Shown here: positions 43,129 through 55,221 of the stretch, one piece after another | Numbering within the stretch: the first letter of the stretch is position 1 | Layout: each line of letters starts with the position of its first letter | Source: Diaporthe sp. PMI_573 | Taxonomy: Eukaryota > Ascomycota > Sordariomycetes > Diaporthales > Diaporthaceae | Assembly (NCBI GenBank): GCA_021399435.1 | Contig: JAJTUP010000015.1 | Coordinates: forward strand, 310,001 to 374,000 | DNA: 64,000 nt | Direction of reading: 5' to 3' | Translations under genes and position numbers: made by a program | Notes under the pieces: model-generated | The model's database searches: none | What the model was told of the DNA's origin: nothing | What the model saw: the letters and a program-made list of their open reading frames with translations, nothing else

Positions 43129-46100
43129 CGAGCGCCCTTCAGTCCTCTGCCCTCGCGACATCAACAAAGACGTCACGTCATCGGCAATAACGGGGGATAT
43201 TCCTCCTTTCCATCGGCGTTTACCAAGTTGCCCTCAGCCTGGCCCTCTTGCCGGCAACAGGCAAACTGGCTCGCCACTAGAGCACCGGCAAAAGTCTAGT
43301 AGTGTTCCATCGGAGCTGGTCTAACCTCCACCCTGAATCGCGGCTCCGTGGGGTGGCTTCGGCGATAACGTCAAACACATTGGCCGTCTCTCCCTCTCAA
43401 TCACGCAAGCACGGCAGGGCGCATCGTGCAAGGCTCAACTTGATCCGACCCAGGCCTGGATTATCAATTGAACGCTCCTCCCCTTGGGCCTGTTGTGAAG
43501 CCTTGGGCGACGTGATCACTCGAGCGGTCGGTTTCCGGTCCTTACAAAACACCTGGCTCAATCCCACCATTTCCACAAATCAATCAAGCTTTCAGGGCAA
43601 GACGGTTTCTGCCAGCATACAAACCTTTCCTGTTTATGCCGTCCCCCATGACGTCGAGTAAGGCAGCACCCCCAAAGGTGTGGTTGACGGTCCCTGGCCA
43701 CGCCCTCCGATCAGAAAATTGGCACTTCCATCCCGCGAGGCATCAGACTGACATCCTTACCAGACACACAGAACATGTGAAGTGCCGGAGGGCATCATCA
43801 TAGAAACGACTCTTTGTAGATGGTCAAGACAGTTGTCTGCCGGAGCCCTTCAGCGAAGAATGCAGCTGCCACGTCTGTGAGGGCATCGCCTGAGGCGGTA
43901 AGGAGGAAACGGTCTTCCTTGCCCTGTCTACAGCTGTACTTGGCCCATGTCTGGCAGCCTCGGCGGTTGCACAGTTCTGATTGCGTTTTCTGGTTTTTAC
44001 ATCTTTCGAGCTAGCGCTAACGGCTGACATACTGTTCAGGCGGTGTCTCTGTGCGATGAAAGGACCACGAAAGCAGTCATCTATGGCCCCACAAAAGACG
44101 AGGCTTTGGGAGCTCAGACGTATGTCCTGTGCTGGGGGACTGCCTGGGCAAGCGAGGATGGATTCACACACCCATTCGTGAACATCTCGTGGCCGCGAAG
44201 CGCAAGTTCTTCATCTGAGGTTGGACACATACAGATACGACCGTTCGACGAGAGGCATTGCCTTGCCAGCCATGTCGTGGAAGATCCAAGATTTCCCGGT
44301 TCTCTTTTCACTCCGGCGAGGACAATTTTGTATAATCACGGTGGCCGCGAGCTGTGGCAGGAACCAATTCCGCCCAGCTCACTTACCATCTGATTGACAA
44401 CCGAGAGCAACTCCGCTCGTCCATGGGCAGCCAACCTCTTCTGGGGTTGCAGCATGACTATGTACGATATGCCCAGTTTATTGGCATCATGGCACCTTCC
44501 AAGCCAGGTGTGTTCTTCACGCCTTTGCCGACTGTCATGATCAGCCACACCACGAGTGGATAGCTTCCTGGCGTGCGTCTACCGACTGAGACTCGGCCAC
44601 TCGCAGAGCTGCCAGGAGAGGTGCGTCCCGTCCTTTGCACGGCGTAGGTGTACGACAGGCGAGGACCTACCGGCCGTCTCGCACTTTACTGCAGATGAAA
44701 GGGTCACCGTGTGGTTGTTCTTGGACCGAGGCCAATGCAGATCCATTCAGTCGGGAGCGGCAGCTCCTGTGTGCAACGACTGATCGGAGTTGTGCGTATC
44801 CCGCGGCATGCTCTCTTTTACTCCATTTCATCTTCCAATGCAAGAGAATGTGGAAGACATGCAACTGTTCATAAAGCCATCAAAGTATCGGTACAAAGCA
44901 GTACCTTAATCTGAAGTCTCTTCCCAGATTTTAAATTCTGACAGCTCACATGCGACGGCCGAAGACGGGCGACCGAGGGGGCATCGGAGCGTGAAAAGCA
45001 AAGACAACCACACCCCTTCAAACCCGACCTGTCAATTTATTGGGACTGTTGCAGGTGAGCCTGGCGCTACTGCTGCACGATTCTGCCCTTGCATTCCGCG
45101 CCAGCTGTCCCAGTATAGGAGCATGCTCCCAGCAGGACGATCATTCCCGCTGCACACCGTTTCGCCTGGGTTCTGACCCTGAGTGTAAATACACCGCTTT
45201 CGTCGCTTGTCATCTGTCAGATGTCCTCTTCCGTAGGCAGTGATGTCGACATACCCAAGAAGCACCCTCACCGAGCTATGCTCCTTTGCGAGTGATGCGT
45301 ATGGGTCGCGCCACCGGATGCAAGGTGCGCCCAGAACCGGTCGTTGGATGCTGGCCTTGCAGACCGCCTCACAGAATGCCACCCTGGATGTCTCGTGAGC
45401 TGCACGAAGGTTCGATGGTGGCTGCGCGTCTGCGTGTCTCGTTCCAAGCGCAGCAGATCAATCACCCGTTGCGAAAGTCGAAACCTCCTGCAGTGCATCA
45501 CAATCTCAGCTAATTATGGCAGGTTACACAATCATGGCTTTGCTTCTGCGGCTGCACTCTCCTCATAAGAGCCTGCCATGTAAGGGGGAACCGCAACCCA
45601 TCCATTATCACATCCTCATCCGTCAGGCTTCCCTGGCGTCTTCCGCCTCTACTCGTCATTTCCGTCTGCACCCTGCTCTGCGAGTTTTCGTATCCCGTGT
45701 CGCCGTGCTTCCGCGTTGGCTGCCACACACCGGGTTACCGCGCGTCCAACCGGTTTCCTGCCCGACCCTGCTTCCCGGGATCTTTGCAACCTGGAGGCCG
45801 TCTGCCCTGCAGGTGTCGGAGGGAGAGGAGCAAGTCTTGCCTAGTTGGACTTATATGCCCTCGACCGAAGACGTTTTGGCTCGAACAAGCGCCAGATCCT
45901 AGATTACCGAGCACCAATGGCCGGCGGACGACCTCACCGGGACCAAGCTTCTTGCTGGGTTTGGCACCCAAGATCGTCTGGGCTACCATCTTTGCTCACC
46001 GGCTTCTTCACCAGACTCGCGACGCTGGTAGCGAGGATACGCTATTCTCACCAACCCACCTCCTTTCCACGTGCCGCCGCGCTTTATTCTTATGGCGGGA

Positions 46101-49100
46101 TTTGCCAGCCATGCAGGGCGAGTCGATCCTGCCACACGCGGCTCGCGTACGGGACGGGCGGTCCAGACTAGAGTTTCCGGGGACGGTGCATAGGACGCGA
46201 CAACTTGTGCCCTCCATCATGGCCGGAGGGATATGCGCTGTCGCTGCAGGCGGGCCCTTCCGACCCAATGTGATATCTCACCTGCTGCGGTCGAGAAGGA
46301 GTCGGGGCGAGGACGCCGATGTCCGCGACTGAGTCGGTCTGGTTGAATCGATCGTTTCCCTCGCTGCGTTCGGAACTTCAGTCGGGTGCAGCGCATCAAT
46401 TTCGGATGATGAAACACACCTTTCGACTCCGTCAAATCTCCGGAAGACTGACAGACTTGTCTTCAGCAACAGAGGAGCGTGTACTGTCCACCTTTTCGGG
46501 ATTTTCTGGCCCTGTCGCCCAGGAGGTGGCCGTCGGCTGCATGCATGCTCAACCACCGCACCGGGCGTATACGAGAGGAACAACACGTGATGTCTTGGTC
46601 CACGACAATGGCCTCACTGAGACCCGGAGCATCTAGGTACCAGCCACATGCCATTCAGCTCATGTGAGTTTGTGTGACGACGAGCAGCCCCTTCTCGATA
46701 ACACTCCATGGGGTCGTTGGGGGCCATACTGGTCAGGGCTCTTGTTCAAGAGGAACGCTCACTGCACCTATGGTCAGTCTACATGCATCGACTTCTACAG
46801 ATGGTATCACTCGCAAGACTCGTTCAAGGATGAGTACGCGCGTAATCGGCGCCCAATAGCTCTGATATCACATCCCAAGTGAGATATTCTCAACTGTGTC
46901 TGGACCCTGTTGGGCTGAGAATTCGTCTGGCTGGCAATGACGGAGTGGCATCTGAGAATCATACGAAGGCTACCTTTAAAAGAGCATCACATTGCACTTC
47001 AATGCACACGAGAACGCTTCTTTTGCAACTGCTGTACGGAGTTCAAGGTCACTTGAACGTGAAAGACTATCTGTGCTAGATACCCCTATGGTGCGAGTGA
47101 TTGCTACGAATATATCCAAGCGACCAGTGCTTCTCCTCCAGCGTATCAGCAGGATTCTTCGGCATGTGTTAATATCGAAACAGCCGTCTCAATCAAGAAT
47201 TGGATTTTCCCGATGCGATTTGTTAAGCACATACGTGGAGCAAAGTCCACGGCGCTGTGGAGAAGTTTCAACGTCGTCCCGAGTCACTACAAAGTCCTGT
47301 TTTCGACAGTATCTTTCTGCACACACTTCACGTCTCAAGATGTGAATGTATGCTAACCCACATCGTCGACGTCGATGACACATCTCGTCACGGGCTTGAT
47401 CGCATCCACTTCAACAAAGGTCCCACTAGCATGCATTCGAATCCATCCGTATGCTCAAGGAAAGTGGCATCCCGTATCCCACCAGGCTCTAGCCGCAAGC
47501 GAAGACTTGAGACCGCCCCTAGTGCCAGCTGGCACGGCCTGAGTCACCAAGCTCGCCCGTGAATTTGAAATGACATGAGCATTGACCCGCACATCCAAAG
47601 ACCATGGCCCATCTGATGAGCAGCTGTCAAGCACCCCGAAGAGGATTCGTGAGACGACCCCTGACGCCGTCGAGACCATGCCGTGTCTGGCTGGGCCATG
47701 GTGATCACAAGCTTGTGATATGATATGCCGGACCGCGAGCTCTTCATCCATCGTCCATCCATCACGCCCCTATCACGGCCCCCTGACCATCAACGGGATA
47801 CGCAGTCCCCGAACGGACTGCCGCGCCCCCGCCTCTCTTAGCTCAGCCTCTCGTGCTTGAGTAGCCCATACTGGCTGGTCTCCGCAGGCTACGATGCCAC
47901 TTGGGCGGAAACGGAACTGCCTTAAACCTCTTTGTTTGTTTCCCATGTTCCAAGGGGCCAGTCTGTGCGCTGCAAAGGGACCGGAAGTTTTAACACATGC
48001 CGGTCAAGTCCAGACGCTGACACGAACACCACCACTACGTAGTGTAGTTCCCCACGCCAGCGCTACCATCTGCCTGCACCGCACGCACTTGGTAAGAGAT
48101 TCATTGTCTGGGAGTGTGGAGAAGGAGAGGTGACGGGAATAACACTCCGGCAGGTGACTGGTTTCGATAAGGGCGTATTGCGCGATTTTGGACGCACCCA
48201 CAGGACGAACTCACATGTCCTTGGCGTAATCGACGACTCGTCATGGTTCATCAATTACTCTAACACGTAAACAGCCAAGTCATGTGTGGCTTTATCCAAA
48301 ACGGTATCGATGCCTGGCGAGGGCGTCGCCGCCACAAAGCAAGCCCGCCACAGCCCGCACCACTCGTTCCTGCATACCGTAGACACCAGGGGCTTTCCAC
48401 TTAGTCATGTCATCATAAAGAGTCTAATGGGCAGGTTTTTTTCCGAGTTTCGCCCCCTCAGGCATGCGGGCAAACACGCTCGTGCCGGACTGATCTGCGC
48501 AATGTTGCCTTCCCCCCCCCCGGGCAGGGAGATATCTCTCGTCAAGCCTCTCGTTGCAACGCGAACCAATGCCGACGCTCGAGGACCTGGTATGGTGAAA
48601 CAAGGATATGGCTAATGATGGACACACGGGGAAGACGCGACCTGCATCCCAGGCCGCGGAGACTGCATGGCGGCCGAGAGCCCTGAGATGACGAGTCAAA
48701 TAAACCAAGCGCTAACTTCGGTAGTTTGATCAGTGTATGCCGGGCCGGCGGCGATCCCGTAAACAGCCCAAGTTGCTGAAGAGTCGTCCCGCGGTGATTG
48801 TGCTGGTGGCTGGACCCGGGGAAATGGACCAGCCGTGTGGGCTCGCCGTGGTGGGTGTAGTGTCAACCATTGTAGTGTGGCGAGGCTAGCAGGTACCTGC
48901 GAGCCTGGAGTGGCCGGGTTGGTCAGGCCCCCATCGCCGGATCAGCAATAGCATGGGTCAAGCTCTCCCGCTGGAACTCGATGGACCTTGATGGCGTGCA
49001 TTCCAGACACAGGCACACCCTCCCGCCTCTTGGACGGAAGCAGAGGTATCGCCAGGGGTGAAGGGGGGGGGGCACGAGGGCTCCGGACCAGTGCTCCCGC

Positions 49101-49930
49101 TCGTCGTACCTAGCCTTGCAGAGCACGGGCATCACATCCCATCAGATGGCCGGCGCAGGTCAAAGAACAGGCTGATTATGTGTCAGGCCGGCCCTGGGCC
49201 CGTGTCGTCGTCGTCGTCCAGCAATGGACACTGATGGGATAACGGGCGGGCGAGGCTTGAGGCTGGCGTTGTATCGCCCTGCTGTCCACGCCCTGGACAC
49301 AGGGAGCCAAGGGAGGAGCACACAGGGAGCACCCAGTGAGGCTCGTGAGGATCGACAGCTAAGTCCCCTGGCGAGCATCATGGCATCATGTTCCCTGCCG
49401 CACCTGCGCGCAGCAAGCCTAAAATCCGCATCGCATCGCAGTGCATCCCCGCCCACTCGTGGCCAACCAGTACCGGCGTTGCATGCAGCCCGTCGCTCAT
49501 GCAAGTGACATGAACCCAAACAATGGCCGCAGGCACTGTGCGGCGGTACGCCCATTGACGAGCGGCACTCGCTCCCCTCGTCGCCTCCTCCAGCCCGTCA
49601 TCCGTCGTCGGCCGAGTCAGCCTGGGCAGCAAGCAACAGCAAATGTTCGTCGCCCAGCAGTAGCAGCGGGCACTACACAGTCCAGACAGTACGGCCATCC
49701 TTTATTTGAGGCTCGCCCATGATCTGTTTCCAACCTGCAGCAGCCGCATGGTGGAGCTGTTTAACTCGCGTGAGATCGCCGCAGATTGTGCATGGCCCTG
49801 GCATGCGGATCACCTTCCCCGGAGCCACCTGGCAGCCTGGCTGTACGTCTGGACCACACACACCATGTGGTACGCAGTGGCAGCCTGCGGCACTGGGAAA
49901 GTGGGCCGGCAGCGCGAGAAAAGCCCATCT

Positions 49931-49958
49931 GGCCTGCTAGGCCTGCTAGGCCTGCTAG
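49931..49958. repeat. 9-bp tandem repeat
   Basis: Three tandem copies of GGCCTGCTA followed by a partial variant copy. Non-coding. Confidence 0.85.
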
Positions 49959-52900
49959 GTCTGAACGCCAGGCACGCTCAGTACTGCAGAAGGGATGGAA
50001 TGATGCCCTCAGGTTCGCAATCCCGTCGCGCACCATGTCGTCCCACCCCGGCCGCACAAGCCGCTAGCCCTGCCCTCTACGACTCTGCAAGCCTTGTCTG
50101 CGCGCCCCCAGGCCCCCCACCCCCGGGGCGCCAACCGTGGGCGCTGTGAGGATCCGGGGCAAGCAGCGCGAGCATCCTGATGCTCACACTGCATGCAGCC
50201 ACACGGATGGCGACGGTGCAGCGAGCCCGCCTTTCAAGGTTTGGACTCGCAGCAGCTCGGCGTCACATGCTCCATGCATTAGGGCGCTGGCCTGTTATCA
50301 AGCGGCTGCGGCTATCTCGCCTCGACCGATTAGAGTTTTGAAAGCTGCCAGTGTTGTTGCCGGCCGTTCAAGCTTTTTGTCGCACTATATCATGTATTTC
50401 CCCAGCGCCGGTCTTGTCAGGTCAACCGTCAACGCGAGCCCGAGGCGCGGGCGGGGGGCTCACTCGAAGCTCCGGGCACGCCAGACCCGAAACTCAATAC
50501 TGGGGTGGGGGGGTACAACAGGCCCGGGACATAGGTAGTGTGCGATCCAGCGCGGGTGAGCGCTCGGGTGCAGCGCGCCAAAACACCACGCCCCCTAGGG
50601 GCAACTCCCTCTGCACCTAGGTCTCGGGATGCTTCGCCAGGTATCAAGCCAACGGCATCACGAGTTGCAGCCTCGCCTACAGCTTCTGCGGTGGCCCCAG
50701 CGGCGCCCGGGTCATGCCCCTTTTGTTGGCCGACCTCCATTTCTTTGACTTCGTTAGTTAATCTCGATGGGAGGAAAAAAGTCGAATCTGTCATCTGCTC
50801 GTCATAGAGTAGCAGTGCAGGTGGACCGACGAGGATGATGACGAAGGGGTAAGGGGCCACTCAGAGGTCTCCACGGCCGATTCGAAGCTTCTTCAAATGC
50901 TTCTCGAAGCTGTGGAGCCTCGACAGAGGCCGTGTGAGGACGCACACCTATGCCTCCTTGTATGCGGTGGCCGGAGGCTGTCCGTGGGGTTATCTGAGGT
51001 CGGGACGATTTTATCTGCGGTGAGCCGAGATCAGCCAGGACATCTTGAGTCGTGGGCCGATCCTCCTATACCCAGCCCGAGCCGAGACGCACCCGCGAGG
51101 GAGACCATGCGAGCAAGAGGCCGCGATGGACAACCCGCAATTCTCGCATCTGCATGGTGTGGCACGAGACGGTGGGTGTGGTGCACAGCAACCGCATGGT
51201 GCGATGTGGCATGGCAGCGAGAGGAGGGAGGGGGCGAGGGAGAGCATTTGCCGCTATAGGCGAGAGACTCTGACAGCGGGCCAACGGACAGGCCCTCATC
51301 AAGCTTTCTGACAGAAAAGCCGAAGGGGGCAAAAGCAAAAACCCAGGGCCGCGATCAAATGTGCCAACCATTCACCACCGGAAAGGCAATCCGGACACGT
51401 GCAGATCATGCGGGGGGTGACAGAACGGGAGCGTCGCCGGGATCGCCAGTCGGGGAGGGGCACGCACACCCCTGGCCCCAACTCTCTTCTCAGCCGAAGG
51501 GCACCAAAATGGCGTGAGAGCCGCGTTGTTGACAGATGCGCCACTAATAAACCAGGACCGCACAGGAGGCTCACCTGAAAGAGGCAAGCCTTCCTTCAAT
51601 CTTGGAAATGAGGTCCCCCGATTCGACAGCTCACCCACCCTGCCACCTCGGCCAGACGCGACTATTCTCCGATGCCAGGCCCTGAGACCCGGAGACGGCC
51701 TGGCGATTGCGAGGCCGACGAGGAAAGAGCCCAGGGAGACACAGCTTCTGCCCCGTACACTGGCTAATTTCGGGCGAAACACCTCCCAACCCAGCCTCCC
51801 CCCACAGGAGCTTCTCACCGCCCAAAATAGCATGGGTGGCGGGCCCCAATATCCAGGGTCCCGGCTCCGCGGTGGATATGTCGCGCCAGAAAACAACATC
51901 TCGTCCGCGCCCTCGATGGGCCTCGTCGGACAGGGCCTTGCTCACAGAGTCTTGTCGAGTGACTTGCTGCCGTTGTCACTGACGAGTCGGCTCCGCCAAG
52001 GCCACCAGCCTTCGTGTTAACGAGATTCTCAAGCAATATTTGTCCTGGAAAAGAAGTGAAAGCTCCAATCTCGCCGCCCTGGCTCCTGCCAGGCACCGTC
52101 GTCGCCGCCGCCGCCGCCCCGCCCTCGGCGTCATGTGTAGTGTAGTAAACCCTGCGGAGATGACGATGCGACCGCGCCCCCCCCTCCCAACATCTACTCT
52201 GACTGTCTGCCCATGCGTATACGCGTATCACAGATGACGGCCGCGTGGCGCAGAGAGGAAGAGCTCCGTTGCCGGTCCCAAAGTAAACGTCAATCATACT
52301 CGCTCCAGGGGTTTCCACACCACCAGCACAACTCATGCATGCCGGGCCATGCCAACATGCTCCCGCCCTCTCCGCGAGACGAGATGGTCATGGAATTGTT
52401 CACCTACCCGACGGCCGTCTGTACCCTGTTGAGCATGACAGCACAGCCACTCTTTCCCTCTCCCCCCCCCGTCCCCCGTCTCTCTCGTGCTCGCTACCGC
52501 GTTCGACCATTCTCGTACATGTTCACATAGTACGTATGCCTCGGCACGGCGCGGGGGTTTTGGAGGGCTGATGACAGGTCCATCTCCGGAGGACCCGTTG
52601 ACAGGTCCGCCGTGTCGGTATTTCCGCTTCCTATTTATGAAACCGCTGGTTCATGCAGATTCGCGAGCTTTTCGCCTGGTAAGGGGGGAAAGGGGAGAAG
52701 GGATGGGGCTTTCAAATCGATGTGTCGCGTTGAGAGATGTGACGGATTGGCAGCGGATCTGAGGACTCCGGGGAACAGATGGGGACAGAGAAAGCAGGGA
52801 AATCGATACTCCGCCCTTGGGCCGTTGCTCGTAACGCGTACATACAGTTAAACAATCACTGCTCTCTGACCGAATCTGGTAGGCATGTGGCGCATACGGC

Positions 52901-53107
52901 AGCAAAGTTTAATTTTCTTGGTCAGTTAAGCCAGACCGGTATTGATGGTTTCCCAAAGGGGAACCCCGCCTCAGTCGAGCTTAACCCCGAGGGACCGCCA
53001 TTGCTCTCGCTAGCATTCTTTTAATTGGTGGCTTGGTTGAATATGTCAAGGCCGTACTCATCGATCAAGGTTGCCGGGGGGTGGGGGGTTTGGTTGTTAT
53101 TTTCTTC

Positions 53108-53127
53108 TTTTTTTTTTTTTTTTTTTT
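53108..53127. repeat. Poly(T) tract
   Basis: About 20 consecutive T just after a G-rich stretch. It may be a slippage tract or the remnant poly(A) tail of a minus-strand retroelement. Nothing adjacent supports the latter. Confidence 0.8.
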
Positions 53128-54288
53128 GTAATGGAGTACAAGTGTCTCAATACACCGTCGTACTTCCGCCCGTCTGATACCTGCCGTATTTCAAAACGAC
53201 GGCGCCCTGATTGACAGGTGTTGAACATGCCACACTGCCGAAATGGACCCTAGCACAGAAAATTCTCCGGCTTAGCAGACGCAGGAGGTCGGATGTCCGT
53301 CGCAGCGGTACCCGAGATCAATAAACTTGGATGGCCCGAATTGAGTGTCGGGTTCGCCTTCCGTGTGTTTCGGCGGGCGTTTGAATGCCCTTCGTTCGTG
53401 TTTAGATGCCCTTCTTACTATCTCGCAGTTGTGCCTTAACCATGAACAAGGACGCTAGCACTGGTTAGTCAATCTCTCGTGGGCGTGTCTTGATCCGGGG
53501 CCAAACATCTTCGTATGTCGCAAGTGTTCATGCCGTCGCATGGATGCTATGAAGCGCATGACAACTTTGCCCGTCTCATTTGCCATGCCTCCATCGGGAG
53601 GATTGTCAGGCCAGAATTCGAAGATATTGCCCAAGATTGGCAACACGACTAGTAAGCAAGCTGAGAGGTCATCAGCTGCGCATGGCTTGACGACGTGCCC
53701 TGCCTCGCCATCATCAAGTCTTCTCGGTCTTCCCTGTCACTGTTGCATCAAGGGAATGACAGCCACCAGCCTGCAGCTGTCACTGAGATCGTCCATGATG
53801 CCCCCGGACTCTGCCCCGTCAGATACCATTCAGGCCTGCCAGGCGGGCTCCGTCACATTCGCCCGTCCGAAAGTATCTAGTCTGAGCCAGCCAAGGCCAG
53901 GCGGCGGGGGGCTTCCCGGGGTGAAGTGCATCATATGCAGCCCTGATATGGTTGATACCCATCCTCAACGCCGATGAAGATCTGCAGGAATCTCCGACGC
54001 ACATACAAGAGATGGCGCCCACCAAACCACTGATCACTTGCCCGCCATGGGTCGTGGGGGTGCGGCGTTCCGCCAAGGAGCATCGTCCCTTCAGCCCCAC
54101 CATCCGAGCGTACATATTCGTCTTCTCGTAGTGTGCGTTCGACGCCATCGGGCCCAGCCTTTGAGACTCAGCACTGCCCCTCCATCGGACGCCACAAGTC
54201 CCACTGTCGCTGGGTCATCGTATTGTGAAATAGGTGTTGCCTAGCCCCTGGTATGTGGCCGATCCAGTCAGGTTCTCGCACAGCTGGC

Positions 54289-55221
54289 TCATGAAGCAAT
54301 GAAGCCGCGCGCGCTGGACCTGCACTGGACGGTCTGACGGTCCATCCAGTAGTCAACTGGAGACGGTTTCCCGCATAGTTTTCCACGCCCGTGCGAGCAA
54401 TGCCAGCTAAGCGAGGTGAAGGTCACCGTGATCAAGATCAGGCGAACAACGCGGGAACGGTAGAGACCCAGACGGTCCGGCTCCGATGATGGACGCCTTG
54501 AGATGGCTTGGTGCGGGCAATGAGGCCAGGCTGTCTGTATACAGCCAGTCGTCCCTATGCTCACGAGCAAGCGAGATTTCCTGGGTACTCTTCTGCCACC
54601 ACGCCCCTGAGGTTGCGAAACAGAGAGCCCGTCGATCCAGAGAATCCCCCGGCAATGGGCTCCTGCTCTCTTGTGTGTAGAGATATGTGCTGCCGCAAAA
54701 GACCCGTCAGCATTTGAGACCCGCAATGCATGGTTGGCGAAGGTTGGAGGATCCGGTCCATGGCGTGTGCAGGCCGTGCGCGGCTGAACGTGCAAAATCC
54801 AGGGACTTTGCTGGTCGGTTGACCCAGTGTCTGAGCGCACACACTGCTTAAGCTGTTGTCGCCAACCCCAAAGGCTAGCCTGAGAGTTGCTATCGGCAGG
54901 CGCGTGTGGCGTGTGCCGCCCTCTGTAGGACCGGCCGTCAGAATGAGTATAGTAAAGGAAACTCATATGCGCATTGCTGCCAACATCTTCACAGCACTTG
55001 CTGCGAAGGTCGCCCCCTATTGGAATGGGCAGAAGCAGCAAAGGCGAATCCAGCGGTGCATGAAGATAGCTGCAAAATGTTGTAGGGAATCCACAAAAAT
55101 CCTTCGGAAATCTTAATCGAGGAACCAGACTGTTCATGATGCTCGCCTGCATGATCCTCTCAAGTCTCTGACACATTGGACCTGCATTGGGCCCCGCCTG
55201 CACTCCATCTTCGCACAGCAT
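54289..55221 (-). other. Unsupported 310-codon open frame
   Basis: The longest open frame of the right arm. Length is notable for this base composition, but the translation has no recognisable domain and no signal peptide. Its residue make-up (many Cys, His, Arg, Ser, Pro) looks like chance reading. The opposite strand over the same interval also has several open stretches. It could be a lineage-specific gene, part of a decayed gene, or chance. I would not annotate it as coding on present evidence. Confidence 0.12.

Noticed and set aside
45697..46332. 211-codon plus-strand frame in the right arm
   Set aside because: Apart from a short ankyrin-like end it looks like chance translation. Length is not exceptional for the composition, so it is not called as a gene.
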